Shown here: piece by piece, positions 46,308-54,506 of the stretch | How positions within the stretch are numbered: position 1 is the first letter of the stretch | Layout: every line of letters starts with the position of its first letter | DNA from: Fodinicurvata sp. EGI_FJ10296 | GTDB taxonomy: Bacteria; Pseudomonadota; Alphaproteobacteria; DSM-16000; Inquilinaceae | NCBI RefSeq assembly: GCF_040712075.1 | Contig: NZ_JBFCVL010000007.1 | Span: 248,001-312,000 of the forward strand | Length of the DNA stretch: 64,000 nt | Direction of reading: 5' to 3' | The notes under the pieces: generated by a model | What the model saw: the letters and a program-made list of their open reading frames with translations, nothing else | What the model was told of the DNA's origin: nothing | Databases searched by the model: none | Position numbers and translations under genes: made by a program

Positions 46308-47867
46308 ATGGATCTGTTTGGTGATGCACTGCTGATGGCGTTGTCGGAATTGACGACCCCGTCGGTAATCCTGATGATTCTGGCCGGCACGCTGGTCGGC
46401 CTCGTCTTCGGTGTCATTCCGGGGCTGCAGACGGTGACGGCGTTGTCGGTGTTCCTGCCACTGACATTCTGGTGGGATCCGAAACTGGCGATGTATTTCT
46501 TCGCCGGCATCATCGGTTCGGCCGGCAACGGCGGTTCGATCACGGCAATCCTGCTGAACATGCCGGGCACCGCGCAGAATGCCGCGACCATGATCGAAGG
46601 CTATCCGATGACCAAACGGGGCGAGAGCGTTTTCGCCCTGAACCTGTCGGCGTCGGCATCGCTGCTCGGCGCCATGGTCGGCGTGGTGGTTCTGGTCGCC
46701 CTGCTGCCCGTGTTCTCGCCGATCCTTCTGAAATTCGGCCCGGCGGAGACGTTCTGGATCGGAGTCTTCGGTCTCGCCTGCCTCGTCATTTCCGTCAGCG
46801 GCAGCATGCTCAAGGGCCTGATTGCGGTCTCTCTCGGCGTCGTGCTGTCGATCATCGGACTGGGCGGGCCCGGCCTGCCCACCGGACGGCTTACCTTCGG
46901 TTCCTCCTATCTGCTCGACGGGCTCAATCTCGTGGTCATCGTCATCGGGCTGCTGGTCGTCTCCGAAGCGTTCATGCTGCTGACCGAGCGTCGCGGGACC
47001 AAGCCTGCTGCGAAATCCCGGACGGAAGCCGCGATAACGGGTACCGAGCCTGCCGGCGCCCAACCTCCCGACAACTGGCGGTCCCAGATGAAGCGCGGCC
47101 TGACCGAGCCAATGCGCCACCCGGCGACGTTCTTCCGGTCGTCGTTTCTCGGCACCTTCGTCGGAACGATTCCCGGCGTCGGCGGGTCGGTGGCCCAGTT
47201 CATGGCCTATAACGTCGCGCAGACCACAAGCCGCCACCCCGAAGAGTACGGCCACGGCTCGAAGGAGGGACTGATCGCCACGGAATCGGCCATCAACGCC
47301 AAGGAGGGCGGCTCTCTCTTTCCGACCTTCCTGTTCGGCATTCCCGGAACGGCGGAAATGGCCCTCGTTCTGGCGGCATGGCAAATTCACGGCATGCAGC
47401 CGGGACCGATGTTCCTGACCAATCACGCCGATCTCGCCTGGGCGCTGATCCTGGGGCTGGTCATCGCCAATCTGATCAATTCCGCGATTACCGTTGCTGC
47501 CAGTCCGGTTCTTTCCCGCGTTCCGACAATCGATGTGCGCTGGGTCGCGCCCGTGGTGCTGGTGACGTCCTGCGTCGCCGTCTATGCCATTCGCCAGAAC
47601 TTTCTGGACATCGTGGTCGTGTTCGCCGCCGGATTGCTGGGCGTCGTGCAGAAGAAATACGGCTATCCGGTCATCGGCACCGTCGTCGGCTTCGTGATCG
47701 GCAGCGTCATCGAGCGTAACTTCAATTTCGCGCTTCAGACCAGCATCGGCGATCCGGCGGTGTTCGTGAACTCCGTCATTTCGGTGGTTCTTGCCGCCGG
47801 ATCGGCGCTGGTCGTTCTGATCGGTATCCGGCGTTACATTCGATCGAGACGAAGGGGCATGCCATGA
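46308..47867 (+). CDS. tctA: Tripartite tricarboxylate transporter large membrane subunit TctA (copy 2)
   Basis: A 519-residue polytopic carrier: GLVFGVIPGLQTVTALSVFLP, GNGGSITAILLNMPGTAQNA, TIPGVGGSVAQFMAYNVAQT and FGIPGTAEMALVLAAWQIHG. The ATG at 46308 starts the first helix directly; its ribosome site is weak. It overlaps tctB by four bases. The two TctA proteins in this window are only distantly alike in their helix sequences. Confidence 0.93.
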   Translation: MDLFGDALLMALSELTTPSVILMILAGTLVGLVFGVIPGLQTVTALSVFLPLTFWWDPKLAMYFFAGIIGSAGNGGSITAILLNMPGTAQNAATMIEGYPMTKRGESVFALNLSASASLLGAMVGVVVLVALLPVFSPILLKFGPAETFWIGVFGLACLVISVSGSMLKGLIAVSLGVVLSIIGLGGPGLPTGRLTFGSSYLLDGLNLVVIVIGLLVVSEAFMLLTERRGTKPAAKSRTEAAITGTEPAGAQPPDNWRSQMKRGLTEPMRHPATFFRSSFLGTFVGTIPGVGGSVAQFMAYNVAQTTSRHPEEYGHGSKEGLIATESAINAKEGGSLFPTFLFGIPGTAEMALVLAAWQIHGMQPGPMFLTNHADLAWALILGLVIANLINSAITVAASPVLSRVPTIDVRWVAPVVLVTSCVAVYAIRQNFLDIVVVFAAGLLGVVQKKYGYPVIGTVVGFVIGSVIERNFNFALQTSIGDPAVFVNSVISVVLAAGSALVVLIGIRRYIRSRRRGMP

Positions 47868-48373
47868 CCGCGCGCAACCAGGGACTCTCCTCGCTCGCTA
47901 CCGGACCGGCGGTATTCGCCGCGCTGCAGGGCCTGGCGGCATTCGGTCTGTACTGGACGACACTGACACCCGGCTATCGCGGCGGCCCGTTTCTTCAGGT
48001 GCTGCTGCTGACCGTCGGCGTGTTGTCGGTTCTGACCGTCGCCGCCGAAGCGTTTGCACGAGCCGGCAACCGACCCGGCACGGCGGACCCGGCCGGCGCC
48101 GCCGTTGGCCTGCCGCTGCTGACCGCGGCCACGGCCGCCGTCGTCGTCGTGATCGGTGCGGCCGGGCTCTATGTCGGGTCGGCGGTGCTGCTGTTCGGCT
48201 ATTGGCTGGCCGTCGTACGGGTACGTCCGATAAAGGCGCTGTTTCTGGCCCTGTCATTCGGCACGGCCATGCCGATCCTGTTCAGTTATCTGATCGGCAC
48301 GCGGCTGTGGCCCGGCGCCATGCCGACGATCATCCGTCACTATCTGGGCGGCGGCACGCTGCCGCCCCTGTGA
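47864..48373 (+). CDS. tctB: Tripartite tricarboxylate transporter small membrane subunit TctB (copy 2)
   Basis: A 169-residue protein with four hydrophobic segments (VFAALQGLAAFGLYW; LQVLLLTVGVLSVLTVAAEA; AATAAVVVVIGAAGLYVGSAVLLFGYWLAV split by a glycine turn; LFLALSFGTAMPILFSYLIG). Size and topology fit TctB. It is translationally coupled to tctA (ATGA). Confidence 0.88.
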   Translation: MTARNQGLSSLATGPAVFAALQGLAAFGLYWTTLTPGYRGGPFLQVLLLTVGVLSVLTVAAEAFARAGNRPGTADPAGAAVGLPLLTAATAAVVVVIGAAGLYVGSAVLLFGYWLAVVRVRPIKALFLALSFGTAMPILFSYLIGTRLWPGAMPTIIRHYLGGGTLPPL

Positions 48374-48472
48374 CGGCCATGGGGGGCGGCGTGTGAGGAC
48401 GGGCCGTGTTGACAGCCGACCTTTCCGTATCTAAGCGTCAGAGAGATGAAAAAAGTTGAAAGGGACGGCCCA

Positions 48473-49849
48473 ATGACCGGACGTATCGCTCCACGCGCTT
48501 TTTCCACGGCTGTCGGCCGGTTTCATGATCGCAGCGATACGCCCCGCGCGTTCCTGGAACGTTGTCTGGAAACCGTTGACGCGCTGGAGGATCAGGTCCG
48601 GGCCTTTGCCGCGATCGACGCCGATGCGGCGCGGCAGGCGGCGGACATGTCCACGCGCCGCTATGCCGACGGCCGGCCGCTGTCGCCGATCGACGGCATG
48701 GTCGTCGGGGTCAAGGATATCATCGACACCGCCGATCTGCCGACCGAGATGAACAGCCCGATCAAGAAGGGCAATCGGCCCGAAGCCGACGCGGCCTGCG
48801 TTGCGGCCGTACGCCAGGGTGGCGGTGTCATTCTGGGAAAGACGGTCACGACGGAATTCGCCATTTCGCGCTCGGGCCCGACGACCAACCCGCATGACCC
48901 GACACGAACGCCGGGCGGCTCGTCCAGCGGATCGGGCGCCGCTGCGGGTTCGGGCATGGTCGCCGCCAGTTTCGGCACCCAGACGCAGGGCTCGATCATC
49001 CGTCCGGCCTCCTATTGCGGCGCGGCCGGTTTCAAGCCAACGCTGGGCGCACTCTCGACCGACGGTGTGCATCCGCTTTCCCGGTCCCACGATCATCTCG
49101 GTACGATCGCGTCATGCGTCCGCGACGCCTGGCGACTGGCCAAATGGACCGCCGACATTCATCCCGGCCACGGCAGCGCCGGATTGGGCGGGCCGCACGA
49201 TGGCACATTGACGCCGACGCCGCCGGCCAGAATGGGCGTTCTGCGGCTGGATGGTTTCAGCGAACTGGACGACAAATCACATGCGGCATTCGACGCCGCG
49301 CTCGACATCCTGCGCCGGGCCGGCGTGGCGATCGTCGAACCGGCGGATGACGCGCGGCTGGCCCGCGCGACGGCGGTCATGAACACCATCTTCACGCCGT
49401 CGATCAGCATGGTGGCGCGCGACATGCGCTGGCCGTTCACGGGATATCGGGCCCAACATCCCGACGGCCTCGGCCCGCGCATCCTGGAACTGCTGGAGAT
49501 GGCGGAACAGTCGACGATCGACGACTATCGGGGCTGGATGCGGGAACGGGAGGACGCGCGCGCGGCGGTCGCCGATCTCGCCCGCGATTTCGATGCCGTG
49601 ATCTTTCCGGCCTCGTCCGGGCCGGCACCGGTGGGCTTCGACTATACCGGAAGCCGTGCCTTCCTGACCGGCTGGACCTTCCTTGGCTTTCCGACTTTCA
49701 GCGTCCCCGGCATGACGGTGAACGGGTTGCCCTGCGGATTGCAGATTGCCGGTTTTGCGGATCGCGACTATGCGCTGGGCCGCCATGCTGCCTGGGTCGA
49801 GGACCGCCTGAGCGACGACGCCGGACGCTCGCCGGACCTGAAAACATGA
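48473..49849 (+). CDS. Amidase signature family hydrolase
   Basis: A 458-residue amidase with the full Ser-cisSer-Lys triad: VVGVKDIIDTAD (Lys81), TPGGSSSGSG (cis-Ser near 150) and TQGSIIRPASYCGAAGFKPT (nucleophile Ser174). It hydrolyses carboxamides; the substrate is unknown. The ATG at 48473 has AAAGGGA seven bases upstream, whereas an ATG at 48446 sits directly against its purine run. It lies about 100 bp after tctB. Confidence 0.9.
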   Translation: MTGRIAPRAFSTAVGRFHDRSDTPRAFLERCLETVDALEDQVRAFAAIDADAARQAADMSTRRYADGRPLSPIDGMVVGVKDIIDTADLPTEMNSPIKKGNRPEADAACVAAVRQGGGVILGKTVTTEFAISRSGPTTNPHDPTRTPGGSSSGSGAAAGSGMVAASFGTQTQGSIIRPASYCGAAGFKPTLGALSTDGVHPLSRSHDHLGTIASCVRDAWRLAKWTADIHPGHGSAGLGGPHDGTLTPTPPARMGVLRLDGFSELDDKSHAAFDAALDILRRAGVAIVEPADDARLARATAVMNTIFTPSISMVARDMRWPFTGYRAQHPDGLGPRILELLEMAEQSTIDDYRGWMREREDARAAVADLARDFDAVIFPASSGPAPVGFDYTGSRAFLTGWTFLGFPTFSVPGMTVNGLPCGLQIAGFADRDYALGRHAAWVEDRLSDDAGRSPDLKT

Positions 49850-49964
49850 CAGGGATCCGGCGATCGGCCATGGACTGGTCGCCGGCACAAGCCGAACAAC
49901 AGATGTCACGGCTTGCACTGTCGACACTTCACATGGTGGCTGTACCGCCGAGGAGCGCCGCCCG

Positions 49965-51377
49965 ATGAAACCTGCGACCCACATACAGACCACGATCACC
50001 GAACAGGCCGCCGCCTTCATCGAGAGCGCGCGGTTTCAGGATATCCCGCAGGAAGCGCTGCACATCGCGCGTCGGTGCATCATCGACGGCGTCGGTCTGT
50101 TCTTCGCCGGAACGGACGAAGAGTCAATCGGCATACTGACCGATGCAGTCAAGGACCAGGGCGGCCGGGGCGATGCCACCCTGCTTGGACAATGGGATAC
50201 GAAAGTACCGGCGTCGCTGGCGGCAAGGGTACTGGGCACTGCGGGCCATGCCCATGACTGGGACGACACGCAGGTGTCTCACGACCCGGCCCACGTCTAT
50301 GGACTGCTGACCCATCCAACCATTCCGCCGCTGAGCGCCGCCATGGTGATGGCGGAAAAGACCGGCGGGTTGTCGGGAGAAGATTTCCTGACCGCGTTTC
50401 TGGTCGGCTTCGAAGTCGAATGCAAAATCTCGGAATGGACATTGCCGACGCTCTACAAGAACGGATTCCATTCCAGCGGTGTCGTCGGAACCTTCGGCGC
50501 CTGCGTCACGGCGGCAAGGATTCTCGGTCTTCGGGACGAGAGACTGCGCCATGCCCTGGGCATCGCCGCCAGTCTAGCGGCCGGCATCCGGGCGAATTTC
50601 GGGACCATGACGAAACCCTTTCATGTCGGCCGGGCGGCCGAGAACGGCGTCATCGCCGCGGAACTGGCGGCGCGCGGCTTCACCGCCGACCCGGAGTCCC
50701 TGGACGGCCGGTGGGGCTTTTCATCCGTCTTCGCCGGCGGCGTCAGCCCGGAGAAGCTCGGACAGGGTTTCGGTCGGACATGGACGATCGTGGACCCCGG
50801 CGTCAGCATCAAACCGTACCCGTCCGGCATCCTGACCCACCAGTCGATGGATCTGATGCTCGACCTTGTCCGCGACAACGACATCGCGCCGGAGACGATC
50901 GAGAGCATTGCGTTTCATGCCGGCAGCAACATCCTGAACCCGATCCGCTATCCCTTTGCGGCCAACCACCTGCAGGCCAAGTTCTCGATGGCGGCGCTGT
51001 TGTCCATGATCGCGATCAATCGGCAAGCGGGACGCCTGGAGTTCACCGACGCCTTCGTTCAGTCATCCGCCATGGCCGAAATGCAAAAGCGTGTCACGAC
51101 GCATCTGGACGACGACATCGAGGCCATGGGTTTCGACCGGATCCGCTCGCGCATCGAGATCACGTTGAAATCGGGCGACCGCGTTGCCGGCTGGGCCGAC
51201 GAACGCTATCGCGGCGGCCCCGCCAAGCCCATGACCGACCGGCAGGTCGAGGAGAAATTCCTTTCCTGCGTCGCCGGTCTGGTGGATGACGCCAAGGCCC
51301 GCCGCATCATGGACACGATCTGGCAGACCGGCGCCGGGACATCTAGCAACGACCTGCTCGCTGCCATGAAGGCATAG
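49965..51377 (+). CDS. MmgE/PrpD family protein (copy 2)
   Basis: A 470-residue paralogue of the protein at 41.97 kb. It shares GHAHDWDDTQ, FHSSGVVGTFGACVTAARIL, GTMTKPFHVGRAAENG and DPGVSIKPYPSGILTHQSMD. It may act on the product of, or a stereoisomer of the substrate of, its paralogue. It is separated from the amidase gene by 115 bp with no obvious terminator. Confidence 0.92.
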   Translation: MKPATHIQTTITEQAAAFIESARFQDIPQEALHIARRCIIDGVGLFFAGTDEESIGILTDAVKDQGGRGDATLLGQWDTKVPASLAARVLGTAGHAHDWDDTQVSHDPAHVYGLLTHPTIPPLSAAMVMAEKTGGLSGEDFLTAFLVGFEVECKISEWTLPTLYKNGFHSSGVVGTFGACVTAARILGLRDERLRHALGIAASLAAGIRANFGTMTKPFHVGRAAENGVIAAELAARGFTADPESLDGRWGFSSVFAGGVSPEKLGQGFGRTWTIVDPGVSIKPYPSGILTHQSMDLMLDLVRDNDIAPETIESIAFHAGSNILNPIRYPFAANHLQAKFSMAALLSMIAINRQAGRLEFTDAFVQSSAMAEMQKRVTTHLDDDIEAMGFDRIRSRIEITLKSGDRVAGWADERYRGGPAKPMTDRQVEEKFLSCVAGLVDDAKARRIMDTIWQTGAGTSSNDLLAAMKA

Positions 51378-51553
51378 CGCAGACATCGCCGCGCAGGTAT
51401 CGGGGTTTCATTCGGCTACCGCGGCCCCATATCGACGGGAAGCGGTACACACATCGGTTCGGCGAAACTCCGGACTCCGACAACCGCGACTTTTGCCACG
51501 CACCGGAGCAGGGTAGCATCCGGTAGCACGCATCTTCGCTGAAGGACTTGCTC

Positions 51554-52489
51554 ATGCTCATTCGCGTCGGATTCGAAGCAGTCGTCGATTGTCCAAAGCC
51601 GACGCCGATGCTGTTGGCGCTTAGCCTTCATCCCGGGAATGAGCGGCGTATGATCGGGACCGACCGTGTGCGGGCCATTCCCGATGGTGGTTCGGGCGGC
51701 GACTCGCAAACGGCGCATCCTGAAAAGCAGGTCGAGGAGTATTCAGACTCCTTCGGAAATCGTTGCGCCCGGATCGAGGCTCCGACCGGAATGCTTCGGC
51801 TCTGGTCCGACTGCATCGTCGGCGATCCCGGCACGCCGGACCCATTCGACTGGAATGCCCGTCAGCACGACATCATGGATCTGCCGCCCGAGACACTGGT
51901 CTACCTCACCGCCAGCCGATACTGCGAAAGCGACGAGTTGGTGGAAAAGGCGTGGGACCTGTTCGGCACCACCCCGCCCGGATGGGCGCGGGTTCAGGCG
52001 ATTTCCAACTGGGTCCATAACCATGTCATGTTCGGGTATCGTTTCGGTCGGCCGACAAAGACCGCCGTCGACGTCGATCGCGAAGGTACGGGCGTGTGCC
52101 GTGATTTCGCCCATCTGTTCATCACCTATTGCCGGGCGATGAATATACCCGCTCGCTATTGCAGCGGCTATCTCAGCAATGTCGGCGCGCCCGAACCCAG
52201 TACCGGCGACTTCTGCGCCTGGGCCGAGATTTTCCTGGAAGGCCGCTGGCATTCCTTTGACGCCCGCCACAACACGCCCAGGATCGGCCGGGTCCTGATG
52301 GTGCGCGGACGCGATGCCGCCGATGTCGCCATGATCACGGCCTTCGGCGACTATCTCCTGACATACCTGAAGGTCTGGACCGAGCCCGTCGACGAAAACC
52401 TTTCCGACGAAGAACTGTCCGCCGCCCTTGAGACCCGCCCCGACACCGAAGCCCTGGTGCTTGACCCGTCCGGCGGTCAGCCCGCATGA
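51554..52489 (+). CDS. Transglutaminase-like protein with the catalytic His replaced by Cys
   Basis: A 311-residue protein with an N-terminal beta domain (MLIRVGFEAVVDCPKPTPML) and a transglutaminase core. The nucleophile is in GTGVCRDFAHLFITYCRAMNIPARY. The second motif reads GDFCAWAEIFLEGRWHSFDARHN, where relatives have DFHAWxE, so the general-base His is a Cys (residue 221, codon 52214-52216). The Asp in FDARHN is kept. The start is ATG 51554 after GAAGGAC; a TTG two codons earlier is less likely. It overlaps the convergent HAD gene by 13 bp. Confidence 0.87.
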   Translation: MLIRVGFEAVVDCPKPTPMLLALSLHPGNERRMIGTDRVRAIPDGGSGGDSQTAHPEKQVEEYSDSFGNRCARIEAPTGMLRLWSDCIVGDPGTPDPFDWNARQHDIMDLPPETLVYLTASRYCESDELVEKAWDLFGTTPPGWARVQAISNWVHNHVMFGYRFGRPTKTAVDVDREGTGVCRDFAHLFITYCRAMNIPARYCSGYLSNVGAPEPSTGDFCAWAEIFLEGRWHSFDARHNTPRIGRVLMVRGRDAADVAMITAFGDYLLTYLKVWTEPVDENLSDEELSAALETRPDTEALVLDPSGGQPA

Positions 52490-53223
52490 TCAGACCCGGA
52501 ACGGGCAAGACGTAGAGGGCGCGGGGGTGAGCCCAGTGCTGAGGGGATCATCGTCAGGATTTCTTCCAGCGACCGCACCTCGGCGTCCGGAACGGCTGGC
52601 AATTGCTCCGGCGGCTGACGATAACGGTTGCACCAGACAACCCGGAATCCGAACTGTGCAGCACCCGCCGCGTCCCATGCGTTGGACGACAGGAACATGA
52701 TCCGGTCTCGCGGCACGCCCAGCCTGTCGACTGCCAGCTGATACACTTGCGGATCGGGCTTGTAGATTCCGACCTCTTCCACCGACAGGATCGCGTCGAT
52801 CAGATCGTCGATGCCAGCGTATCGGACGCCGGCTTCGATCATTTCCGGCGAACCATTGGTCAGAATGGCCGTGCCCAGCCCCGCATTCCTGATCGCCCTC
52901 AGCGTTTCCGGCACCTCCGGGAACGCATCGAGCGTGAGATACCCCTGCATCAGCCGTTCGCGCAGACCGTCGTCGGCAATGCCGACAACGGCCATCGCAT
53001 AGTCCAGCGCCTCGCCCGTCACCTGCCAGAACGGTACATGGGCCCTCATCAGAGATCGCAGCCAGGTATACTGCAGTTGCTTCTGGCGCCAGATGTCCAG
53101 AAGGGCGTCCTTCCTGTCGCCAATATCACCGGTTGCCGCATTCGCTGCGGTGTTGAAATCGAGCAGCGTGCCATAGGCATCGAATACGCAGGCTCTGATA
53201 TCGGAAAATTCGGCTTTGTTCAT
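52477..53223 (-). CDS. Haloacid dehalogenase, type II (HAD superfamily hydrolase)
   Basis: A 248-residue HAD protein with all four motifs: CVFDAYGTLLDF with nucleophile Asp15, AILTNGSPEM, EVGIYKPDPQVYQLA with the conserved Lys, and MFLSSNAWDAAGA. The motif IV form (SSNAWD) and the cap domain are those of L-2-haloacid dehalogenases, although many members act on phosphate esters. The ATG at 53223 has AGAGG eight bases upstream. Confidence 0.88.
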   Translation of the reverse strand: MNKAEFSDIRACVFDAYGTLLDFNTAANAATGDIGDRKDALLDIWRQKQLQYTWLRSLMRAHVPFWQVTGEALDYAMAVVGIADDGLRERLMQGYLTLDAFPEVPETLRAIRNAGLGTAILTNGSPEMIEAGVRYAGIDDLIDAILSVEEVGIYKPDPQVYQLAVDRLGVPRDRIMFLSSNAWDAAGAAQFGFRVVWCNRYRQPPEQLPAVPDAEVRSLEEILTMIPSALGSPPRPLRLARSGSDHAG

Positions 53224-53279
53224 TTCGTCGACCTCTAGTGCAGTCGAACCGGCGTCAGCGGTATGGCGACTGTGGCGGA

Positions 53280-53723
53280 TCACTCGCCCGACGCTGCGGT
53301 AACGAGATTTCGTAGCGCGCCCGTCATCGCCTCAAAGGCGTCGTCGGCGCCGTCAACCTGATGGCGCTCACGAAGGCTTGCCGGATCCTCATAGGCAATC
53401 ATCGTTTGGCCGCCCTCATCCCAGACCAGCACGCGCAGCGGCAGATCAAGACCGGCACGACGCTCTTCGGCGATGACCGGCGTGCCGATCTGCGGATTGC
53501 CGAAGATGATCACCGTGGTATCCGGCAATTCCGCCGAAACCGAACGCGCGCCTTCAGCATGGTCGACCGTCGCAAAGACGGTCGCGCCTGCCCCCTCGGC
53601 CGCGGCGACGAAGTTGTCGACGGTCTCCGCGACACTGTGCGGGCTTTGCGTCTCCACCAGCTCGGCGGCTTGCGCGTTCATCGACAACACAACCAGAGCG
53701 GCTGCAGCGATCACCTGTTTCAT
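53280..53723 (-). CDS. DUF302 family periplasmic protein
   Basis: A 147-residue protein with a signal peptide (MKQVIAAAALVVLSMNAQAA) and one DUF302 domain: SVAETVDNFVAAAEGAGATV, TTVIIFGNPQIGTPVIAEER and PLRVLVWDEGGQTMIAYEDP. The domain is common in bacteria and of unknown function; the name implies none. The start is fixed by a GGAGG site. It precedes the HAD gene by 56 bp. Confidence 0.88.
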   Translation of the reverse strand: MKQVIAAAALVVLSMNAQAAELVETQSPHSVAETVDNFVAAAEGAGATVFATVDHAEGARSVSAELPDTTVIIFGNPQIGTPVIAEERRAGLDLPLRVLVWDEGGQTMIAYEDPASLRERHQVDGADDAFEAMTGALRNLVTAASGE

Positions 53724-53865
53724 CCCTGACCTCCATTTCGCGCATGACAGTTCAGAAATGGATGTAGTGTCTACAGGCGCTCCCACAACCTCGGGATAAG
53801 AGTGCAGGCGATTTCGACATTCTTGAAGGGCAAGCCTGCGGCGCTTCGGACCACACGGTCCCTCA

Positions 53866-54058
53866 GGCATTCGGTGGCGGGCGCGCCTGAAGGAAGACAT
53901 GGGATTGAAGGGTGTCGTTCGCGGCGACAGGCCGACTGTCCGGTGAAACGGGGCAAGACCCAAAACGCCGGCTGCTGGAGCTCGTCGAAAACATGCCGTC
54001 GGCAATAGCTGAGGCACGCCGGGACGCTGTGCTTGAAGAGCCAGACATAGCCGCGTGA
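53866..54058 (+). mobile_element. Remnant of an IS3-family transposase (OrfB) gene
   Basis: One plus-strand frame reads RLKEDMGLKGVVRGDRPTV (around 53884-53937), like the segment before the DDE core of IS3 OrfB (MGLxGxxRG). A second frame gives RRLLELVENMPSAIAEARRD and then AVLEEPDIAA before a TGA at 54056-54058, matching the usual OrfB end (NRRLLEPIGNIPPAEAE...MAA). The DDE core between them is missing, and the frames differ. It is an internally deleted, inactive relic. Terminal inverted repeats were not found. Confidence 0.6.
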
Positions 54059-54412
54059 CACCAAAAAACTGCCACCGGCAATCCCGATGCGCTTCACATT
54101 CGAGTGGGTTCTGCGTATTGGTAGCCCAAAGGGGGTGTCTCAATTGCGTCAGTGGTCGTACTAAAATTCCTTCGCAAAACCTCCAGCAGTGTAATACCGT
54201 TTCATAGCACAAAGCGTTCTTCATAATAAATATCCCAATATATTACGAGCGCGATTAGCAACTGATCAATTTTCCACGTATCGGTATCATATAGTGAAGC
54301 TAGCATATGAACTAGTATAGTTATAAAATTATACGGCGACGTGCCATAAAGCATGGCGCAAATAACTAACATTAGTATTGTTCACTAAACCATTCTGGGA
54401 ATTCACCCGGAG

Positions 54413-54424
54413 TGCGGTAGCTTT
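54413..54424 (+). promoter_or_regulatory. ops-like (JUMPstart core) element
   Basis: tgcggtagcttt matches the RfaH recruitment element ops (GGCGGTAG, then any base, any base, T) except at its first base. It lies 83 bp before the first gene of the polysaccharide cluster, the usual position for ops in long surface-polysaccharide operons. RfaH or another NusG paralogue would be needed and is not in this window. Confidence 0.4.
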
Positions 54425-54506
54425 GATAAATACTCTTATCACGGTATTCCATGGTAATTACCCTAATAATTTTTAGTTGTTATGACCAGCAGATCAGGAT
54501 ACCCCC

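Larger units (their letters stand above)
53724..54506. other. Intergenic boundary with AT-rich leader of the polysaccharide cluster
   Basis: About 780 bp. The left part holds an IS3 transposase remnant, annotated separately. From 54150 to 54480 the sequence is strikingly AT-rich, unlike the GC-rich DNA to the left, and contains no gene. It presumably holds the promoter and leader of the polysaccharide operon. A weak TTGATA and TATTCC pair with a 16-bp spacer begins near 54423. Confidence 0.5.

Noticed and set aside
53771-54097. A 108-codon minus-strand open frame next to the DUF302 gene
   Set aside because: It is antisense to the IS3 transposase remnant and lacks a ribosome site and family resemblance.
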